This document shows, piece after piece, positions 7,415 through 9,459 of a DNA stretch of 9,459 bases (positions are counted from its first letter, which is position 1; every line of letters begins with the position of its first letter). The stretch is taken from assembly GCA_934358405.1 (NCBI GenBank), contig CAKRKL010000078.1:1-9459 (forward strand). The letters are read 5' to 3'. This stretch comes from an uncultured Blautia sp. GTDB taxonomy: Bacteria > Bacillota > Clostridia > Lachnospirales > Lachnospiraceae. The translations under genes and the position numbers were made by a program. The notes beneath the pieces are model-generated. The model made no database searches and was not told the origin of the DNA. It saw only the letters and a program-made list of their open reading frames with translations.

Positions 7415-7436
7415 ATATTAATTTCCAGAGGCTAGT

Positions 7437-8360
7437 ATGAAAAAAGGAATAACCATTTTCACCATATGCCTGCTTTTTGTATTTCTTCTTTCATTTCCAA
7501 AAGAAGCACTGGCAGGTGCAAGGGAAGGGCTGGGGCTTTGGCTGGATACCCTGCTCCCCACTCTTCTGCCATTTTTGATCCTTACCGGGCTTTTGCTTCA
7601 CACAGATGGAATTACAAAAATTGTACAACCAATTACACCATTTTTCAAGGTATTTACCGGGCTTTCAGGCGAAGGAGCTTACGTCTTTTTACTTGGTTTG
7701 CTTTGCGGCTACCCTATGGGAGCAAAGCTCACTTCTGACCTTTATTATGCCGGAAAAATCAGCCGCCAGGAGGCTGAGTATCTGCTTACCTTCTGCAGCA
7801 ATCCAAGTCCTGCTTTTCTTGCTACCTATGTAGGGCAGATCTGTCTGGAGGGAAAAGTGCCTGCAGGCTTTCTTGCCGGGCTTTTGCTTCTCTCTGATAT
7901 GATCTGTATGTGCTTATTTCGGATCGTTTTTTCACGCAAAAAAAGCACACCTGTTTTTGCAGCCTGCAAAAGGGAGATAAATGCAGAAGCTTCACCGGCA
8001 GCCATTCTTGATTTTGTGATCATGAACAGCTTCGAAACTATGGCAAAGCTTGGGGGCTACATACTTATGTTTTCTGTTATTTCAGCCTGTATCAGCCATT
8101 TCTGGTGCCTGCCTCCGGAAGGGAAATATATTTTCCTTGGATTTATTGAAGTTACTACCGGTGTTCACAGCCTTGTATTTTCCGGTTTTGCATTCAGGCA
8201 AAGAGCAATTCTTGCACTTTGTATGAGTGCTTTTGGCGGACTTTGTATTATGATGCAAACAAAAAGCGTACTTGGAAAGGATCTCTCCCTTCGCCCATAC
8301 GCTTTCGCAAAATGCATAAACACAGCCATCACAGCTGTACTTGCAATGCTCCTTCTATAA
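7437..8360 (+). CDS. ylbJ: YlbJ-like sporulation integral membrane protein (nucleoside-gate family)
   Basis: Polytopic membrane protein of the gate/nucleoside-recognition superfamily. In Bacillus, YlbJ is needed for spore formation; it is made in the mother cell under sigma-E and linked to spore cortex or resistance. The 307 residues hold about seven to nine hydrophobic segments. Family marks include W35-x4-LLPTLLPF (early gate helix), the GYPMGAK motif (91-97), the FCSNPSP motif (119-125) and an EVTTG turn near 238-242 in the second half. The Bacillus protein is about 100 residues longer, so this is a compact form, common in Clostridia as far as I recall. ATG 7437 has AGAGG only 5 bases upstream, a modest ribosome site. 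Convergent with coaD and its partner, which supports the name because coaD and ylbJ adjoin in Bacillus. What it transports, if anything, is unknown. Confidence 0.85.
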   Translation: MKKGITIFTICLLFVFLLSFPKEALAGAREGLGLWLDTLLPTLLPFLILTGLLLHTDGITKIVQPITPFFKVFTGLSGEGAYVFLLGLLCGYPMGAKLTSDLYYAGKISRQEAEYLLTFCSNPSPAFLATYVGQICLEGKVPAGFLAGLLLLSDMICMCLFRIVFSRKKSTPVFAACKREINAEASPAAILDFVIMNSFETMAKLGGYILMFSVISACISHFWCLPPEGKYIFLGFIEVTTGVHSLVFSGFAFRQRAILALCMSAFGGLCIMMQTKSVLGKDLSLRPYAFAKCINTAITAVLAMLLL

Positions 8361-8362
8361 AA

Positions 8363-8396
8363 CCGGCACAGCGAATATAACCATACGCTGTGCCGG
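8363..8396 (-). terminator. Hairpin between convergent genes, likely terminator for the coaD unit
   Basis: A perfect 11-bp GC-rich stem (CCGGCACAGCG at 8363-8373 with its complement at 8386-8396) encloses a 12-base loop. On the minus strand it is followed by TTTTATA, so it should end transcripts from coaD and the coiled-coil gene. On the plus strand it starts 2 bases after the ylbJ stop but is followed by AGAAAAATTC, with no T-run. There it may only protect the mRNA end or act weakly. Confidence 0.75.
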
Positions 8397-8423
8397 AGAA
8401 AAATTCTGATTATGGATAAGGAT

Positions 8424-9059
8424 TTAGTTATCTCCAATCTCATTCAGGAGATCTTCGTCTTCCTTGGTTGCTTCTGTATCAGAGTTCTGATAAGAACCGG
8501 AAATTGCAGCTGCCTGAGCAGTCTGCGGAGCAAGCTCCTGACGGTTATGATTTACAACGTCCAGGCAAGCCTGAAGTGCATCGATGAATCCCTTGTATTT
8601 GCCGCCGGCATCCTCAAGAGTCTGATTCAGAACAGATCCGATGTTCGCCATCATATCGTCTGTATAGGTAATAGCGCTGAGACGAATGCTGTTGGCATCC
8701 TGTGTGGCAGAATCCAGAATCTCCTGTGCCTGACGATTCGCTGCATTAATAGTCTCATTCGCCTGAGCGTATGCCTTCTGCATGATCTCATGCTGTGTCA
8801 CAAGCTCCTGCGCTTTATTCTGAGCATCTGCGATCAGAGCGTCAGCCTTGGTCTGTGCATCCTCAAGGATAGCATCCTTATTGCTGATGATCTTCTGATA
8901 ACGCTTGATCTCATCTGGTGTTTTAAGACGGAGTTCACGAAGAAGCTCCTCGATTTCTTCCTTATTCACTACAATCTTGGTTGTAGAAAGTGGCTGATAT
9001 TTACAGCTGTCTACATACTCTTCGATTTCTTCAATGATCTGTTCAATTCTGCTGCTCAT
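8424..9059 (-). CDS. Coiled-coil cytoplasmic protein of unknown function
   Basis: I do not recognise a named family with confidence. The 211-residue protein has no signal or membrane segment. Residues 1-20 form an acidic helix (SRIEQIIEEIEEYVDS), residues about 33-130 a long Ala/Gln/Glu-rich coiled coil with repeated A..KA..L..DAQ heptads, and residues 185-211 an acidic, low-complexity tail. The coiled coil resembles DivIVA or ATP-synthase stalk (b or H subunit) segments, and relatives are sometimes named ATPase subunit on that ground alone. With no other stalk genes nearby I consider that misleading. ATG 9059 has AAGGAG about 8 bases upstream. It follows coaD by 17 bases, in the same unit, and ends ahead of a hairpin terminator. 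A DivIVA-like scaffold role is possible but unproven. Confidence 0.85.
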   Translation of the reverse strand: MSSRIEQIIEEIEEYVDSCKYQPLSTTKIVVNKEEIEELLRELRLKTPDEIKRYQKIISNKDAILEDAQTKADALIADAQNKAQELVTQHEIMQKAYAQANETINAANRQAQEILDSATQDANSIRLSAITYTDDMMANIGSVLNQTLEDAGGKYKGFIDALQACLDVVNHNRQELAPQTAQAAAISGSYQNSDTEATKEDEDLLNEIGDN

Positions 9060-9076
9060 AGTAAACTCTCCTTATT

Positions 9077-9459
9077 CTATTTCTTCAAATCGTGCATCTT
9101 TTTCTTTACAGCTTCGATAATTTCCGGCGGAGCAAATTTACTCAGGTCGCCGTCATAGCCTGCCACTTCTTTCATAATTGTAGAACTGAGGTAAGCATAT
9201 TCCAGGCTGGTCGTCAGAAATACGGTGTCAACATCCGGAGCAAGCACCCGGTTGGTCTGAGCCATCTGCAGTTCAAACTCAAAATCTGTAACTGCACGAA
9301 GCCCGCGCACGATTACCTGTGCATGATTCTCTCGGGCAAAATTCACAGAAAGACCCTCAAATGCCTTAACAGTGACATTCGGCATGTCTTTCGTTGCCTT
9401 TTCTAGTATATTAACACGTTCTTCCACAGAAAACAACGGACTTTTTGCAGAATTATGCA
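9077..9459 (-). CDS. coaD: Phosphopantetheine adenylyltransferase, N-terminus cut by window edge
   Basis: Catalyses the fourth step of coenzyme A synthesis: ATP plus 4'-phosphopantetheine gives dephospho-CoA and pyrophosphate, in the cytoplasm. The visible 126 residues correspond to the C-terminal four-fifths of a protein usually near 160 residues. The N-terminal (T/H)xGH nucleotidyltransferase motif is therefore off the right edge. The frame stays open to base 9459, reading [15 protein letters not shown], the expected continuation. An apparent TTG start at 9436 lies inside this conserved block and is not the real start. Family motifs seen are [18 protein letters not shown] and [11 protein letters not shown], where the SST...KEVA loop contacts ATP. 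It is followed after 17 bases by the coiled-coil gene. The identification is firm. Confidence 0.95.
   Translation of the reverse strand, partial: HNSAKSPLFSVEERVNILEKATKDMPNVTVKAFEGLSVNFARENHAQVIVRGLRAVTDFEFELQMAQTNRVLAPDVDTVFLTTSLEYAYLSSTIMKEVAGYDGDLSKFAPPEIIEAVKKKMHDLKK

Noticed and set aside
7413..7440. AAATATT as a sigma-E type -35 for ylbJ
   Set aside because: At 14-15 base spacing the -10 would fall on the start codon and does not resemble the CATA-type consensus.
8424..9059. Calling the coiled-coil protein an ATP synthase stalk subunit
   Set aside because: The resemblance is only heptad composition. There is no membrane anchor and no neighbouring ATPase gene.
8412..9158. 248-codon plus-strand open frame across the coiled-coil gene
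   Set aside because: It spans the intergenic gap and runs into coaD antisense. Its Leu/Ile/Cys-rich product is the typical shadow of a Glu/Ala-rich coiled coil.
1..9459. Mobile element, prophage, CRISPR or defence system
   Set aside because: No transposase, integrase, repeat array or toxin-antitoxin pair was seen; all genes have core chromosomal character. RelQ resembles some alarmone toxins only by fold and has the housekeeping operon context.

Overview
The window looks like ordinary chromosomal core DNA from a low-to-moderate GC Gram-positive anaerobe of the Clostridia, most likely Lachnospiraceae. This rests on the gene content (a YlbJ-type sporulation membrane protein beside coaD, a RelQ alarmone synthetase, a short SipS-type signal peptidase), strong AGGAGG-like ribosome binding sites and tight co-directional packing. 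The genus cannot be fixed by reading alone. I see no phage, transposon, CRISPR array, rRNA or tRNA, and no gene-free stretch longer than about 140 bases.

Left part (1-4903, all minus strand, read right to left): an extended -10 promoter near 4874-4882 is followed by relQ (small (p)ppGpp synthetase), a YgiQ-type radical SAM protein, an unrecognised two-helix membrane protein, an RluA-family pseudouridine synthase with an S4 domain, and a type I signal peptidase cut by the left edge. Gaps are 41, 10 and 11 bases, then a 17-base overlap, so this is very probably one operon. It pairs a stress alarmone enzyme with an RNA-modifying enzyme, a pairing also known from relQ operons of other Firmicutes.

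Middle (4904-7436): a membrane-anchored M23 (LytM-type) zinc peptidase for the cell wall, and upstream of it a 483-residue PepD/PepV-like aminoacyl-histidine dipeptidase. Both are on the minus strand, but a strong rho-independent terminator separates them, so they are probably separate units. pepD has its own near-consensus promoter in the divergent region before ylbJ.

Right part (7437-9459): ylbJ on the plus strand converges on a minus-strand pair, coaD (phosphopantetheine adenylyltransferase, cut by the right edge) followed by a coiled-coil protein of unknown role. A perfect 11-bp hairpin lies between the convergent ends. coaD and ylbJ are neighbours in Bacillus too, which supports both calls.

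I found no clearly new biological system. The items most worth following are the two unrecognised proteins (1431-2042 and 8424-9059), the relQ operon composition, and the C-terminal extension of RelQ.
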